DNA of 64,000 nucleotides from Kitasatospora sp. NBC_01287 (GTDB lineage: Bacteria; Actinomycetota; Actinomycetes; Streptomycetales; Streptomycetaceae). This document shows positions 25,056 through 33,509 of this stretch, piece by piece. The position numbers and the translations under genes are program-made. The stretch is taken from NCBI RefSeq assembly GCF_026340565.1, contig NZ_JAPEPB010000001.1, forward strand, positions 4,440,501 to 4,504,500. The letters run 5' to 3'. Under the pieces are notes generated by a model. The model was not told the DNA's origin, did not search any database, and was given only the letters and a program-made list of their open reading frames with translations. The number at the start of each line of letters is the position of its first letter. Within the stretch, counting starts at the first letter, position 1.

Positions 25056-26114
25056 ATGGAGCATGAGGTTGTCATCCAGCTGCCGGCCGAACTCGTCCAG
25101 CCCGCCCTCGCCGACCCGGTGCTGCTCGCGCGCTGCGTGCCCGGTCTGAGCACCGATGCCTCCGACACCACCGAGCGGCGCACCAGCGCCAAGCGCGCCG
25201 CCCAGGCCGGCCCCGAGGAGCTCACCGGCCGCCTGCGGCTGCGGATCCCCGGCTCCACGATCACCTACCGCGGCACCGTCTCGCTGATCCGCAGCGGCGG
25301 CGCCGGCGTGCTCACCGCCTTCCTGGAGGGGCAGGAGGCCCGCGGTGACGGCGAGGCGACCGCGACCCTTCGGCTGCGCGTCGAGGCGGACGGCGCCGAG
25401 CGCACCGTGCTGCGCTTCAGCGGCGACCTGACCGCGGGCGGCCGGCTGGCCGAGGCCGACGCCGAGACCCTCGACGCCCTCGGGTGCCGCCTGCTGGATC
25501 GTTTCGCCACCGCGCTGGCCGCCGAGCTGAACGGCACCCCCGTGCTGAGCGTGGTCCCCGACGACGAGGGCACCCGCAGCGGCGGCGACGAGGACGCGCC
25601 GGCCCAGGACGAGCAGCCCACCGACGAGCAGCTCACCGACGGTCGACTCACCGACGACGACGAGCTCCCCGACGACCTCTTCGCCGACGACCTCTCCGAT
25701 CTGATCGCCTTCTCCCCCGAGGAGCCGCCGGCCCCCGAGCTCCCGGCCCGCCCCGAGGAGCCCGAGTCCGCCGAGCCCGCCGCCCGCGCCGACGCGCCCC
25801 ACGGCTACCCGCGCGCCGTCGAGGACATGCTCCCCGGCGACGAGCTGATCAGCGGCGGCCCGGTCCGCCGCAGCATCGTCGGCCGCTCGGCCGAGGAGGT
25901 CGACCACGCCCCGCCGCGCGGCCGCTACGCCCCCACGCTGCCCGCCCGCAGCGCCCGGGCCCGCGCCGCCAGCCGCTGGTACGGCGACCAGCACGCCGCC
26001 GCCCCGGTGGCCGCCCGGGTCTCGGGGCGGCTCAGCACGCCCTGGGTGATCGGCGGCGGCGTCGCCCTGCTCGGTGGCGCGGTCATCGTGGCCCGCGCCC
26101 TGCGCAAGCGCTGA
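25056..26114 (+). CDS. CoxG/SRPBCC-type protein with membrane tail
   Basis: A 352-residue protein. Residues 1-165 match the CoxG-like SRPBCC fold (MEHEVVIQLPAELVQPALAD, VLLARCVPGLS, LRLRIPGSTITYRGTVSL, ATLRLRVEADGAERTVLRFS). A long acidic Pro/Glu/Asp-rich linker (165-265) follows, then a basic segment and one C-terminal membrane helix WVIGGGVALLGGAVIVARAL ending in RKR. A lipid- or hydrophobic-ligand-binding role at the membrane is likely; the link to CO dehydrogenase in the family name does not apply without cox genes. TAGGCT eight bases before the ATG at 25056 suggests a leaderless transcript. The gene is 26 bases from pyrE. Confidence 0.75.
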   Translation: MEHEVVIQLPAELVQPALADPVLLARCVPGLSTDASDTTERRTSAKRAAQAGPEELTGRLRLRIPGSTITYRGTVSLIRSGGAGVLTAFLEGQEARGDGEATATLRLRVEADGAERTVLRFSGDLTAGGRLAEADAETLDALGCRLLDRFATALAAELNGTPVLSVVPDDEGTRSGGDEDAPAQDEQPTDEQLTDGRLTDDDELPDDLFADDLSDLIAFSPEEPPAPELPARPEEPESAEPAARADAPHGYPRAVEDMLPGDELISGGPVRRSIVGRSAEEVDHAPPRGRYAPTLPARSARARAASRWYGDQHAAAPVAARVSGRLSTPWVIGGGVALLGGAVIVARALRKR

Positions 26115-26140
26115 TCAGCACCCACTTAGACTGACTGTCC

Positions 26141-26704
26141 ATGAGCAACGAGCCGACCAACGACCTGAGCACCGACCGCGACGCCCTGCTGGCGCAGATC
26201 AAGACCAAGGCCGTGGTGCACGGCAAGGTCATCCTCTCCTCCGGCCGCGAGGCCGATTACTACGTCGACCTGCGCCGGATCACCCTGGACGCGCAGGCCG
26301 CGCCGCTGGTCGGCCGGGTGCTGCTGGACGCCACCGCCGACCTGGAGTACGACGCCGTCGGCGGGCTGACCCTGGGCGCCGACCCGGTCGCCGCCGCGAT
26401 GCTGCACGCCGCCGCCGCGCGCGGCCGCGAGCTGGACGCCTTCGTGGTCCGCAAGGCCGGCAAGGCGCACGGCCTGCAGCGCCGGATCGAGGGCCCGGAC
26501 GTCAAGGGCCGCCGGGTGCTGGCCGTCGAGGACACCTCCACCACCGGCGGCTCGGTGCTGACCGCCGTCGAGGCGCTGCGCGAGGCGGGCGCCGAGGTGG
26601 TCGGCGTCGCGGTGATCGTCGAGCGCGGTGCCGCTCCGGCGATCGAGGACGCCGGCCTGCCGTACTACACCGTCTTCACCGCCCAGGACCTCGACCTCGC
26701 CTGA
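26141..26704 (+). CDS. pyrE: orotate phosphoribosyltransferase
   Basis: A 187-residue enzyme of pyrimidine synthesis that joins orotate and PRPP to orotidine 5'-phosphate in the cytoplasm. Seen: ILSSGREADYYVDLRRITL, the FVVRKAGKAHGLQRRIEG loop with the catalytic lysines, and the PRPP-binding motif VLAVEDTSTTGGSVLTAVEA (about residues 127-146). Full length. TAGACT lies close before the ATG and no ribosome site is present, so the gene is probably leaderless. It stands apart from the other pyr genes. Confidence 0.93.
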   Translation: MSNEPTNDLSTDRDALLAQIKTKAVVHGKVILSSGREADYYVDLRRITLDAQAAPLVGRVLLDATADLEYDAVGGLTLGADPVAAAMLHAAAARGRELDAFVVRKAGKAHGLQRRIEGPDVKGRRVLAVEDTSTTGGSVLTAVEALREAGAEVVGVAVIVERGAAPAIEDAGLPYYTVFTAQDLDLA

Positions 26705-26737
26705 GCCCCGCCCGGGGGCGACGCCCGGTGCCGCGTT

Positions 26738-26751
26738 GTTTCACGTGAAAC
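26738..26751. other. parS: parS site (ParB-binding)
   Basis: GTTTCACGTGAAAC is the perfect 14-bp palindrome that ParB binds in Streptomyces and many other bacteria. It lies in the convergent gap between pyrE and the DedA gene. In Streptomyces such sites cluster around oriC and help condense and segregate chromosomes during sporulation. I found no second perfect copy in this window. Confidence 0.9.
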
Positions 26752-26777
26752 CCGAGCCTGCCCGCCCTGGACGCAGC

Positions 26778-26813
26778 GGTGCCCCTGACCCGCGCGCGCG
26801 GGTCAGGGGCACC
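26778..26813. terminator. strong bidirectional terminator between pyrE and dedA
   Basis: Arms GGTGCCCCTGACCCGCG and CGCGGGTCAGGGGCACC, 17 bp each with a 2-base centre, between the two convergent genes. No long T run follows, as usual for GC-rich actinomycete terminators. Confidence 0.8.
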
Positions 26814-26825
26814 GGAGGTTCGGCC

Positions 26826-27572
26826 TCAGCCGCGGCGGTGCCGGCCGCCGCTCTGCAGCGCGTCGGCCTCGGGCTCGCCCGGCGCGGCCGCCCCGCCCGC
26901 GTAGGCCGGGCCCGCCGCCTTGCGCTTCTTGCGGTCGCGCACCACCTCGACCAGGATCGGCGAGATCGACAGCAGGATGATCAGCGCCATCGCCGGGATC
27001 AGGTACTTGTCGATCACCGGGGCCATCGAGTCGCCGAAGAAGTAGCCGATGCTGAGCATCGCCTCGGTCCAGAGCACACCGCCGATCGCGTTCCAGACGA
27101 AGAACTTGCGGGCCGGCATCTCCAGCGTCCCGGCGACCGGGTTGAGGAAGGTGCGCACGATCGGGATGAACCGGGCCATCACCACGGCCTTCTCCGGCCC
27201 GAACTTCTGGAAGTACTCCTCGGCCTTCTGCACGTACTCGCGCTTGAAGATCCGTGACTCCGGCTTGTCGAAGAGCCTGCCGCCCACCTTCGCGCCGAGC
27301 AGGTGCCCGAGCTGGGCACCCGCGATCGCGCAGATCGGCGCACCGATCAGCAGCACGGCGATCGGCATCTGCACGCCGGGCCCGAAGGCCTTGGCCGCGG
27401 CCGAGGAGGCGGCCACGCCGCCCAGGATCAACAGCGAGTCCCCGGGTAGGAAGAATCCGATCAGCAGACCGGTCTCGGCGAAGATGATCGCCAGCAGGCC
27501 GACCGTCCCGACCGAGCTGATCAGCGACTTGGCATCGAGGAGATTGACCGCTAGGTCGGTGGTGGTGTTCAC
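26826..27572 (-). CDS. DedA/SNARE-associated family membrane protein
   Basis: A 248-residue integral membrane protein. Five or so hydrophobic segments are visible, with the family motifs FAETGLLIGFFLPGDSLLIL (about 30-49), GAQLGHLLGAKVG, and FFQKFG-type plus ARFIPIVRTFLNPVAGTLEM (about 130-150), including the conserved Arg-Phe-x-Pro-x-x-Arg. DedA proteins are thought to translocate phospholipids (such as undecaprenyl phosphate or phosphatidylethanolamine) and support membrane potential. GTG at 27572; TATTCT six bases upstream with no ribosome site suggests a leaderless gene. A longer open frame upstream has no start signal. Confidence 0.85.
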   Translation of the reverse strand: MNTTTDLAVNLLDAKSLISSVGTVGLLAIIFAETGLLIGFFLPGDSLLILGGVAASSAAAKAFGPGVQMPIAVLLIGAPICAIAGAQLGHLLGAKVGGRLFDKPESRIFKREYVQKAEEYFQKFGPEKAVVMARFIPIVRTFLNPVAGTLEMPARKFFVWNAIGGVLWTEAMLSIGYFFGDSMAPVIDKYLIPAMALIILLSISPILVEVVRDRKKRKAAGPAYAGGAAAPGEPEADALQSGGRHRRG

Positions 27573-27864
27573 GCGCGCAGAATAGCGCGGCCGGGTGTCC
27601 TGGGCCGTGGAGCCCGGCCCCGTCGGCGGGGTCACCGGCCCCTGGCACCGGTTCCCCGAGGCCCTCGCCGGCGGGCGGGGCCGCGTCGGCGAGACCCGGC
27701 AATACCGCCTCCGACCTGCCCGAACCCTACCTTTCGTCCCGAAAGGTCGAGCCTTCTGTCCCGTGTGGCGAGCAGCATGATGAAGCCGACGGGCGAGTCT
27801 GGGAAGATAGCCCCGGCGTCCGGGCCGCGGCGCACAAAAATCCCCCCGACAGGAGCGTTTTCGC

Positions 27865-28887
27865 ATGCCTATCGCAACCCCCGAGGCCTACAACGAGATG
27901 CTGGACCGGGCCAAGGCAGGCAAGTTCGCCTACCCGGCCATCAACGTCACCTCGTCGCAGACCCTGCACGCGGCGCTGCGCGGCTTCGCCGAGGCGGAGA
28001 GCGACGGCATCGTCCAGATCTCGACCGGTGGCGCCGAGTTCCTGGGCGGCCAGCACAGCAAGGACATGGTGACCGGCGCCGTCGCGCTGGCCGAGTTCGC
28101 CCACATCGTGGCCGCGAAGTACGACGTCACCATCGCCCTGCACACCGACCACTGCCCCAAGGAGAAGCTGGACGGCTACGTCCGCCCGCTGCTCGCGGTC
28201 TCCGCCGAGCGCGTGGCCAAGGGCCTGAACCCGCTCTTCCAGTCGCACATGTGGGACGGCTCGGCCGAGACCCTGGCCGACAACCTGGCCATCGCCGAGG
28301 AGCTGCTGGCCCAGGCGCGCGCCGCGAAGATCATCCTTGAGGTCGAGATCACCCCGACCGGCGGTGAGGAGGACGGCGTCACGCACGAGATCAACGACAA
28401 CCTCTACACCTCGGTCAACGACGTGGTGCGCACCGCCGAGGCGCTCGGTCTGGGCGAGAAGGGCCGCTACCTGCTGGCCGCCTCGTTCGGCAACGTGCAC
28501 GGCGTCTACAAGCCCGGCAACGTGGTGCTCCGCCCCGAGCTGCTGCGCGACCTGCAGGACGCGATCGGCGCCACCTCGGGCAAGAAGGACCCGTTCGACT
28601 TCGTCTTCCACGGCGGCTCCGGCTCCAGCGCCGAGGAGATCGCCACCGCGCTGGAGAACGGCGTGGTCAAGATGAACCTGGACACCGACACCCAGTACGC
28701 CTTCACCCGCCCGGTCGTGGACCACGTGTTCCGCAACTACGACGGCGTGCTGAAGGTCGACGGCGAGGTCGGCAAGAAGAACACCTACGACCCGCGCACC
28801 TGGGGCAAGCTGGCCGAGGCCGGCATGGCCGCCCGCGTGGTCGAGGCCACCAAGGCGCTGCGCTCCGCGGGCACCCGCCTGAAGTAG
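27865..28887 (+). CDS. fba: class II fructose-bisphosphate aldolase
   Basis: A 340-residue zinc-dependent aldolase of glycolysis and gluconeogenesis, splitting fructose 1,6-bisphosphate into dihydroxyacetone phosphate and glyceraldehyde 3-phosphate. Seen: MPIATPEAYNEMLDRAKAGK, the zinc-binding LHTDHCPKEK (about 91-100), EVEITPTGGEEDGV, ASFGNVHGVYKPGNVVL, VFHGGSGSSAEEI, and KMNLDTDTQYAFTR. Full length. The ATG at 27865 is preceded by ACAGGAGCG. A terminator follows the stop. Confidence 0.95.
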   Translation: MPIATPEAYNEMLDRAKAGKFAYPAINVTSSQTLHAALRGFAEAESDGIVQISTGGAEFLGGQHSKDMVTGAVALAEFAHIVAAKYDVTIALHTDHCPKEKLDGYVRPLLAVSAERVAKGLNPLFQSHMWDGSAETLADNLAIAEELLAQARAAKIILEVEITPTGGEEDGVTHEINDNLYTSVNDVVRTAEALGLGEKGRYLLAASFGNVHGVYKPGNVVLRPELLRDLQDAIGATSGKKDPFDFVFHGGSGSSAEEIATALENGVVKMNLDTDTQYAFTRPVVDHVFRNYDGVLKVDGEVGKKNTYDPRTWGKLAEAGMAARVVEATKALRSAGTRLK

Positions 28888-28914
28888 GCGGACGGCGGCG
28901 GCCCCCTCGCCGCG

Positions 28915-28944
28915 AGCCCCGGTCGGCACCCGCCGGCCGGGGCT
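28915..28944 (+). terminator. terminator after fba
   Basis: AGCCCCGG and CCGGGGCT arms around a 14-base loop, about 28 bases after the fba stop. Confidence 0.6.
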
Positions 28945-29150
28945 CTCGCGTGCCGGCGCCCCGATCGGCGGCGGAACGGGGCGTGCGGGTCGCGGCCGGG
29001 CGCACCACCCGGCGGCCGGCTGCCGATCATGCGGCGCGGGTGGCCGCCAAGAGGCCGAACGGCAAAATCTTGCCCAGGTCCCGGTATGGATTTCGCCGAA
29101 ATGCCCTGTCTGTCGCGTTTCTCTCATGGTCGCGACGAAGGCTGTCACGC

Positions 29151-31355
29151 ATGGCTACCACCGTGCTACCGATCGCTCCTGAGCTGCCCGACAGCGCCTG
29201 GCCGATCCGCAGAGCCCCGTGGCGCTCACCCGAGGGGCAGCCCGCCTACGCCAGGCCGGCCCTGCTCGGCATCGCGATCCTCGCAGGGCTCCTGTACTTC
29301 TGGGGGATCGGTCAGAGCAGCTACCACACCTTCTACGCCGATGCCGTGCGGAGCATGACGGAGAGCTGGAAGGCCTTCGTCTTCGGCTCCTACGACCCCG
29401 CCAACACCATCACCCTCGACAAGCTGCCCGGCTTCCTCTGGCCGCAGGCCCTGTCCGCGCGCCTCTTCGGCTTCCATCCCTGGGCGCTGACGCTGCCCCA
29501 GGCCGTCGAGGGGGTGCTCTCCGTCCTGGTCCTCTTCCGCGGCGTGCGCCGCTGGGCCGGCGCCGACGCGGCCCTGCTCGCCGCCGGCGCCTTCACCCTG
29601 ACGCCGGTGCTGGCCGGGCTGTTCCGCACCTCGGTCGAGGACCCGCTCTTCACCCTGCTGCTCCTGCTGGCGGCCGACGCCGCGCTGCGGGCCGCGCTGA
29701 GCGCCAGGCCGCGCACCCTGCTGCTGGCGGGCGTCTGGGTCGGGCTGGCCTTCCAGGCCAAGATGCTGGAGGCCTGGGCGGTGCTGCCCGCGCTGGCCGC
29801 CGTCTACCTGCTGGCCGCGCCCACCCGGCTGCGCCGCCGGCTGGGCCACCTGGCGCTGGCCGGGCTGGTCACCGCCGCGGTGTCGGCCTCCTGGATACTG
29901 CTGGCCACGGTGACTCCGGCCCAGGACCGGCCGTACATCGACGGGACCACCGACAACTCGGCCTACAGCATGGTGGTCGGCTACAACTTCCTGAACCGCT
30001 TCACCTCGGTGGGGCTCAACGCCGGTGAGACCGGGAGCGTGACCGCCGGGCAGAGCGGCATGTGGGGCGGCCGCGGCGGCGCCGGCGAGCGGGCCGGCAC
30101 CGACACAGGCGCCCAGCTGCCCCCGCGGGGCGGCCAGAGCGGCCCGGTCGGTCAGAGCGACCCGGTCGGTCAGGGCGGCCAGGGCGGTCAGGGCGCCCAG
30201 GGCGGCGGGGCCGGCAGCGACGGCGGCTGGACCAAGATGTTCAGCGCCCAGTTCGCCCCGCAGACCGGCTGGCTCTACCCGCTGGCCGCGATCTCGCTGC
30301 TCTGCGCGCTGGCCTGGCGCCGCCGCGAGCCGCGCACCGACCGGCTGCGCGCCGGCTACCTGCTCTGGGGCGGCTGGCTGGCCGTCTTCTTCCTGGTCTT
30401 CAGCGCGGGCAGCGTCGGCGGCCACAGCTACTACATGGGCGTGATCGCCACCCCGCTGGCCGCGCTCAGCGGCGCCGGCACGGTGCTGCTCTGGCAGGCC
30501 TTCCGGGCCGGCGGCCGCAGGGCCTGGGCGCTGCCCGCCGCGGTCGCCGCGACCACCGGGTGGGCGGCCTACCTGGCCCGGCTCTACCCGGGGTTCCTGC
30601 CCTGGCTGGCCCCGGCCGCGCTCGGGGTCGGCGCGCTGGCGCTGCTGCTGCTCGGCCTGGCCCGCAGCACCCGGTTCGGCGAGCGGCGGATCGGCCGGCT
30701 GCGGATCGCCACGGTGGGCCTGGCCGCCTCGCTCCTCGCGATGCTGCTCGCGCCCGGTGCCTGGGCCGCCTCCGTGCTCGACGCCAAGTACGGCAACTCG
30801 GGGATGGGCACGGTCGGCCCGCAGGCCTCCCGCGGCTTCGGCCGGCCCGGAGCCGGCGGCGCGCAGGGCGGGCAGGCCGGGCAGGGCGGCCCGCGCGCGA
30901 ACGCCGGGGGCCGGGCCGGTCCCGGCGGCGGCTTCGGCCAGTCCGGGACCACCCTGACCACGGCCCAGCGGCGGATCCTGGACTACGCCCAGGCCCACGC
31001 CGGCGGCGCGCGCTACCTCTTCGCCACCACCACCTGGTCGGCCTCCTCGCCGTACATCCTGGCCACCGGCAAGGAGGTGCTGCCGATGGGCGGGTTCACC
31101 GGCAAGGTGCCCTCACCGAGCCTGGCCCAGTTCCAGGCCCTGGTCCGCGGCGGGCAGCTGAAGTACGTGCTGCTCGGCGGAGCCGGCCGTGAGGCCGGCG
31201 GCCTCGGCGGCTTCGGCGGGAGCGGTGGCGAGGGAGCGCCGACCTCCGCGGTGGTGGGCTGGGTGCGCGGCAGCTGCGCCCCGGTCGCGCCCGGCGACTA
31301 CGGGCAGTCGGTGGACAACCCCGATGCGCAACTGCTGTACCAGTGCTCGTCCTGA
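29151..31355 (+). CDS. GT39/ArnT-like membrane glycosyltransferase
   Basis: A 734-residue polytopic membrane protein of the dolichyl-phosphate-mannose/ArnT type. After a short cytosolic head come membrane segments (LLGIAILAGLLYFWGI), the luminal loop with the conserved acidic residue (YHTFYADAVRSMTESWKAF), the LDKLPGFLWPQALSARLFGF segment, and FRTSVEDPLFTLLLLLAAD. Two Gly/Gln-rich external stretches (about residues 305-360 and 560-605; GGQGGQGAQGG type) separate the remaining helices from an extracytoplasmic C-terminal domain with YLFATTTWSASSPYILATGK. It should transfer a sugar from a polyprenyl phosphate to an outer-face acceptor. Start at 29151 has only a weak GAAGG site. Confidence 0.85.
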   Translation: MATTVLPIAPELPDSAWPIRRAPWRSPEGQPAYARPALLGIAILAGLLYFWGIGQSSYHTFYADAVRSMTESWKAFVFGSYDPANTITLDKLPGFLWPQALSARLFGFHPWALTLPQAVEGVLSVLVLFRGVRRWAGADAALLAAGAFTLTPVLAGLFRTSVEDPLFTLLLLLAADAALRAALSARPRTLLLAGVWVGLAFQAKMLEAWAVLPALAAVYLLAAPTRLRRRLGHLALAGLVTAAVSASWILLATVTPAQDRPYIDGTTDNSAYSMVVGYNFLNRFTSVGLNAGETGSVTAGQSGMWGGRGGAGERAGTDTGAQLPPRGGQSGPVGQSDPVGQGGQGGQGAQGGGAGSDGGWTKMFSAQFAPQTGWLYPLAAISLLCALAWRRREPRTDRLRAGYLLWGGWLAVFFLVFSAGSVGGHSYYMGVIATPLAALSGAGTVLLWQAFRAGGRRAWALPAAVAATTGWAAYLARLYPGFLPWLAPAALGVGALALLLLGLARSTRFGERRIGRLRIATVGLAASLLAMLLAPGAWAASVLDAKYGNSGMGTVGPQASRGFGRPGAGGAQGGQAGQGGPRANAGGRAGPGGGFGQSGTTLTTAQRRILDYAQAHAGGARYLFATTTWSASSPYILATGKEVLPMGGFTGKVPSPSLAQFQALVRGGQLKYVLLGGAGREAGGLGGFGGSGGEGAPTSAVVGWVRGSCAPVAPGDYGQSVDNPDAQLLYQCSS

Positions 31356-31364
31356 GCCCTCTCC

Positions 31365-31397
31365 GAGCGCCCGCGGACCCCAGGTCCGCGGGCGCTC
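31365..31397 (+). terminator. terminator after the glycosyltransferase gene
   Basis: GAGCGCCCGCGGACC and GGTCCGCGGGCGCTC, 15-bp perfect arms with a 3-base centre, starting about ten bases after the stop. Confidence 0.75.
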
Positions 31398-31432
31398 CCG
31401 CGCGCCGAGGGCGGGCTGGCAGACTGGGAGGC

Positions 31433-31852
31433 ATGACTGAACGGAAGAACTTGCTCTCCGGTCCGGAGCCGACGCTGCTCGCCGAGGAAGAGGAGCCGTA
31501 CCGCCGGCTCGCCGAGGAGTCCGCGTCGCCCACCCAGCTCGCGGCGGACTACCCCGGGTTCTCCCTCGCCTGGGCCATGCTGGCCGACGACGCCTTCACC
31601 GAGGGCCGGGTCGTCGAGTCGTACGCCTACGCCCGCACCGGCTACCACCGCGGCCTGGACTCGCTGCGCCGGGCCGGCTGGAAGGGCCACGGCCCGGTCC
31701 CGTGGGAGCACCGCGCCAACCGCGGCTTCCTGCGCTGCCTGGCCGCCCTGGCCCGGGCCGCCGAGAGCATCAAGGAGACCGACGAGGCCGCCCGCTGCTG
31801 GCAGTTCCTCAAGGACAGCAGCGACGAAGCGTACACCGCGCTCAAGCAGTAG
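31433..31852 (+). CDS. DUF3151 family protein
   Basis: A 139-residue cytosolic protein, all helical in appearance: NLLSGPEPTLLAEEEE, LAADYPGFSLAWAMLADDAF, ESYAYARTGYHRGLDSLRRA, VPWEHRANRGFLRCLAALAR, and AARCWQFLKDSSDEAYTALK. It looks like a TPR-type repeat fold. Function unknown; conserved in actinomycetes near fba. ATG at 31433 with GGGAGG only two bases away, so probably leaderless from the AGACTG box upstream. Confidence 0.8.
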   Translation: MTERKNLLSGPEPTLLAEEEEPYRRLAEESASPTQLAADYPGFSLAWAMLADDAFTEGRVVESYAYARTGYHRGLDSLRRAGWKGHGPVPWEHRANRGFLRCLAALARAAESIKETDEAARCWQFLKDSSDEAYTALKQ

Positions 31853-31874
31853 CCGCCGACACCGAGGTGCGGCA

Positions 31875-31899
31875 CCGCCCTGACCGTCCGTCAGGGCGG
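31875..31899 (+). terminator. terminator after the DUF3151 gene
   Basis: CCGCCCTGAC and GTCAGGGCGG around a 5-base loop, 22 bases after the stop. Confidence 0.75.
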
Positions 31900-31971
31900 C
31901 ACCGCACCGCCGTCGGCGGCCAGGGCCCGGGGCAGGGTCGAGCGCCCGGCGGGCGGCCACCGTGCCCCGCG

Positions 31972-32118
31972 TCAGTACCGGGCCAGGTCCTCGGCGATCG
32001 GCCCGGAGGCGGCATCACGCCTGGTGGTGGTGGCGCCGACGGTGATCGCGTGCTCCGCGATCTGCGCGAGCTCCGCCCCGGTGAACAGGGCGCGGATCTC
32101 TTGGGGGTTCTCAGACAT
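31972..32118 (-). CDS. small protein of unknown function, 48 aa
   Basis: ATG at 32118 reads MSENPQEIRALFTGAELAQI and continues to a stop at 31972; third positions are strongly G/C. The first half is likely helical, and the end GPIAEDLARY is hydrophilic. No signal peptide or cysteine. The start overlaps the end of a 28-codon frame upstream (32111-32197) by eight bases, so translation could be coupled. I recognise no family. Confidence 0.5.
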   Translation of the reverse strand: MSENPQEIRALFTGAELAQIAEHAITVGATTTRRDAASGPIAEDLARY

Positions 32119-32197
32119 CGTCACACAAGGTGGCGTTGATGCCCTCGGCAGCACTCTCCAGCGCTCCCAGGTCAACACCGAACCCGTCCCCCGCCAT
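32111..32197 (-). CDS. very short frame, possible WXG100-type remnant
   Basis: ATG at 32197 has an excellent GGGGAGG six bases upstream and encodes 28 residues starting MAGDGFGVDLGALESAAEGI. This resembles the first 25 residues of actinomycete WXG100/ESX-type proteins, whose remaining helix is missing. It then stops in the overlap with the next small gene. Either it is a truncated secretion-substrate gene kept as a translation leader for the following 48-codon gene, or a genuine small protein. Confidence 0.4.
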   Translation of the reverse strand: MAGDGFGVDLGALESAAEGINATLCDDV

Positions 32198-32294
32198 TGG
32201 CGCCTCCCCGCTGGACTGTCACAGCAGTTGCCAGGACGATGCCACATCAGGACCTGTTCGGCACCGGGTCGGCGCACCCGATGTCCTTGCCCGG

Positions 32295-32888
32295 TCAGTC
32301 CGGCAGCGGTGCCCCGCCGGCCAGCAGCCCACCGATCAGCACCGCCAGCCGCTCGCGCTCCAGTCCCGGACGCAGCCGGCCGCCCCGGGCCAGCAGCACC
32401 TGCCCGTGCAGGGCGCTCCAGACCACCTCGACGAAGGTCTCGGCCCCCGCGCCGCCGGCCAGCGGCGCCGCCACCGCGAGGAAGGCGCCGAAGGCCCGCT
32501 TGAGCTCGGCGGGCGACTCCTCGGTGCCGAACGAGAGGCTGGTGCCGAGGCTGAACATCGCCTCGTAGAGCGCCGGGTTGGCGCCCGCGTAGTCCAGGTA
32601 GGCGCGGGCGGCGGCGAAGAGCCGGTCGGCCGGGGCCGCCAGGCCAGCCGGGGCCCGCTCCAGCACGGCGGCCAGTTCGCCGAAGCCCTCCAGGGCCACC
32701 GCGTCCATGATCGCGCCCTTGTTCGCGAAGTGGGTGTACAGCACCGGCTGGCTGTACTCGATCCGCTCGGCCAGGCGGCGGGTGGTGACCGCATCCCAGC
32801 CCTCGGTCTCGGCCAGCTCGCGGGCGGCCCGAAGGATGAGGGAGTGGCGTTCGGCGCGGTCGCGTTCTCTGCGTGGCTGGGTCGGCAT
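32295..32888 (-). CDS. TetR-family repressor
   Basis: A 197-residue TetR regulator. The helix-turn-helix lies in residues 12-60 (RHSLILRAARELAETEGWDA, TTRRLAERIEYSQPVLYTHF). The C-terminal ligand-binding part resembles the TetR_C_33/WHG-like group (YLDYAGANPALYEAMF, FVEVVWSALHGQVLLARGG). It is divergent from the DUF4267 membrane gene; the 146-bp gap carries three CTAGC-N3-GCTAG palindromes, one only ten bases from the TetR start. It should repress itself and the neighbour. Confidence 0.9.
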   Translation of the reverse strand: MPTQPRRERDRAERHSLILRAARELAETEGWDAVTTRRLAERIEYSQPVLYTHFANKGAIMDAVALEGFGELAAVLERAPAGLAAPADRLFAAARAYLDYAGANPALYEAMFSLGTSLSFGTEESPAELKRAFGAFLAVAAPLAGGAGAETFVEVVWSALHGQVLLARGGRLRPGLERERLAVLIGGLLAGGAPLPD

Positions 32889-32897
32889 GCTCTGATC

Positions 32898-32993
32898 CTA
32901 GCAGCGCTAGAACTTCGAGCACTGAAAGTCTAGCGATGCTAGATTTCCGAGCGAGGGCAGTGCTAGCGTCAGCACATGTTCTAGCGCCGCTAG
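32898..32993. promoter_or_regulatory. three TetR operators, CTAGC-N3-GCTAG
   Basis: CTAGCAGCGCTAG (32898-32910), CTAGCGATGCTAG (32930-32942) and CTAGCGCCGCTAG (32981-32993) are perfect inverted repeats. The middle one extends to TCTAGC-GAT-GCTAGA. A further GCTAGC lies at 32962-32967. They lie between the divergent TetR and DUF4267 genes, so they are very probably its operators. Confidence 0.85.
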
Positions 32994-33034
32994 GAAAACG
33001 AGCAGCGCTCACCACTTCATCATCGGGGGATCCC

Positions 33035-33496
33035 ATGACGTCCAAGCGCCTCACCACCGGCCTCACGGGCCTGCTCAGCGCCTTCATCATCGTCGTCGGG
33101 GTGCGCTTCGTCCTCGACCCGCACGGCGCCGCGGCCGGCTTCGGCATCCCCGGCCCGCAGGGCGCCGGAACCGGCTTCTACGACGTCAAGGGGGTGCGCG
33201 ACATCGCCTCGGGCCTGGTCGCGATCGCCCTGCTGATCACCCGTCAGCGCCGTGCCCTGGGCTGGGCGCTGCTCGCCGAGGCGTTCACCCCGCTCGGCGA
33301 CGCGACCATCGTGCTGACCCACGGCGGCACCCTGGCCACCGCGCTCGGCATCCACGCGCTGACCGCCGCCCTCGTCCTGCTGACCGCCGCACTGCTGCTG
33401 CGCGAGACCCGCGGCGCCGTCGGCGCGGTCTCCGTCGGCGCGGTCTCCGCCGGCGCGCCCGGCATCACCAACCAGGTTGCCGGCCAAACGATCTGA
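33035..33496 (+). CDS. DUF4267 small membrane protein
   Basis: A 153-residue protein with about four hydrophobic segments (LTGLLSAFIIVVGVRFVLDP, ASGLVAIALLITRQ, ALGWALLAEAFTPLGDATIV, ALGIHALTAALVLLTAALLL) and the conserved FYDVKGVRDIASGL segment. The family is unknown in function and often controlled by a neighbouring TetR regulator, as the operators here suggest. The tail has a GAVGAVSVGAVSAGA repeat. ATG at 33035 after CGGGGGA. Confidence 0.75.
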   Translation: MTSKRLTTGLTGLLSAFIIVVGVRFVLDPHGAAAGFGIPGPQGAGTGFYDVKGVRDIASGLVAIALLITRQRRALGWALLAEAFTPLGDATIVLTHGGTLATALGIHALTAALVLLTAALLLRETRGAVGAVSVGAVSAGAPGITNQVAGQTI

Positions 33497-33509
33497 TCTT
33501 CCGTCAGGC

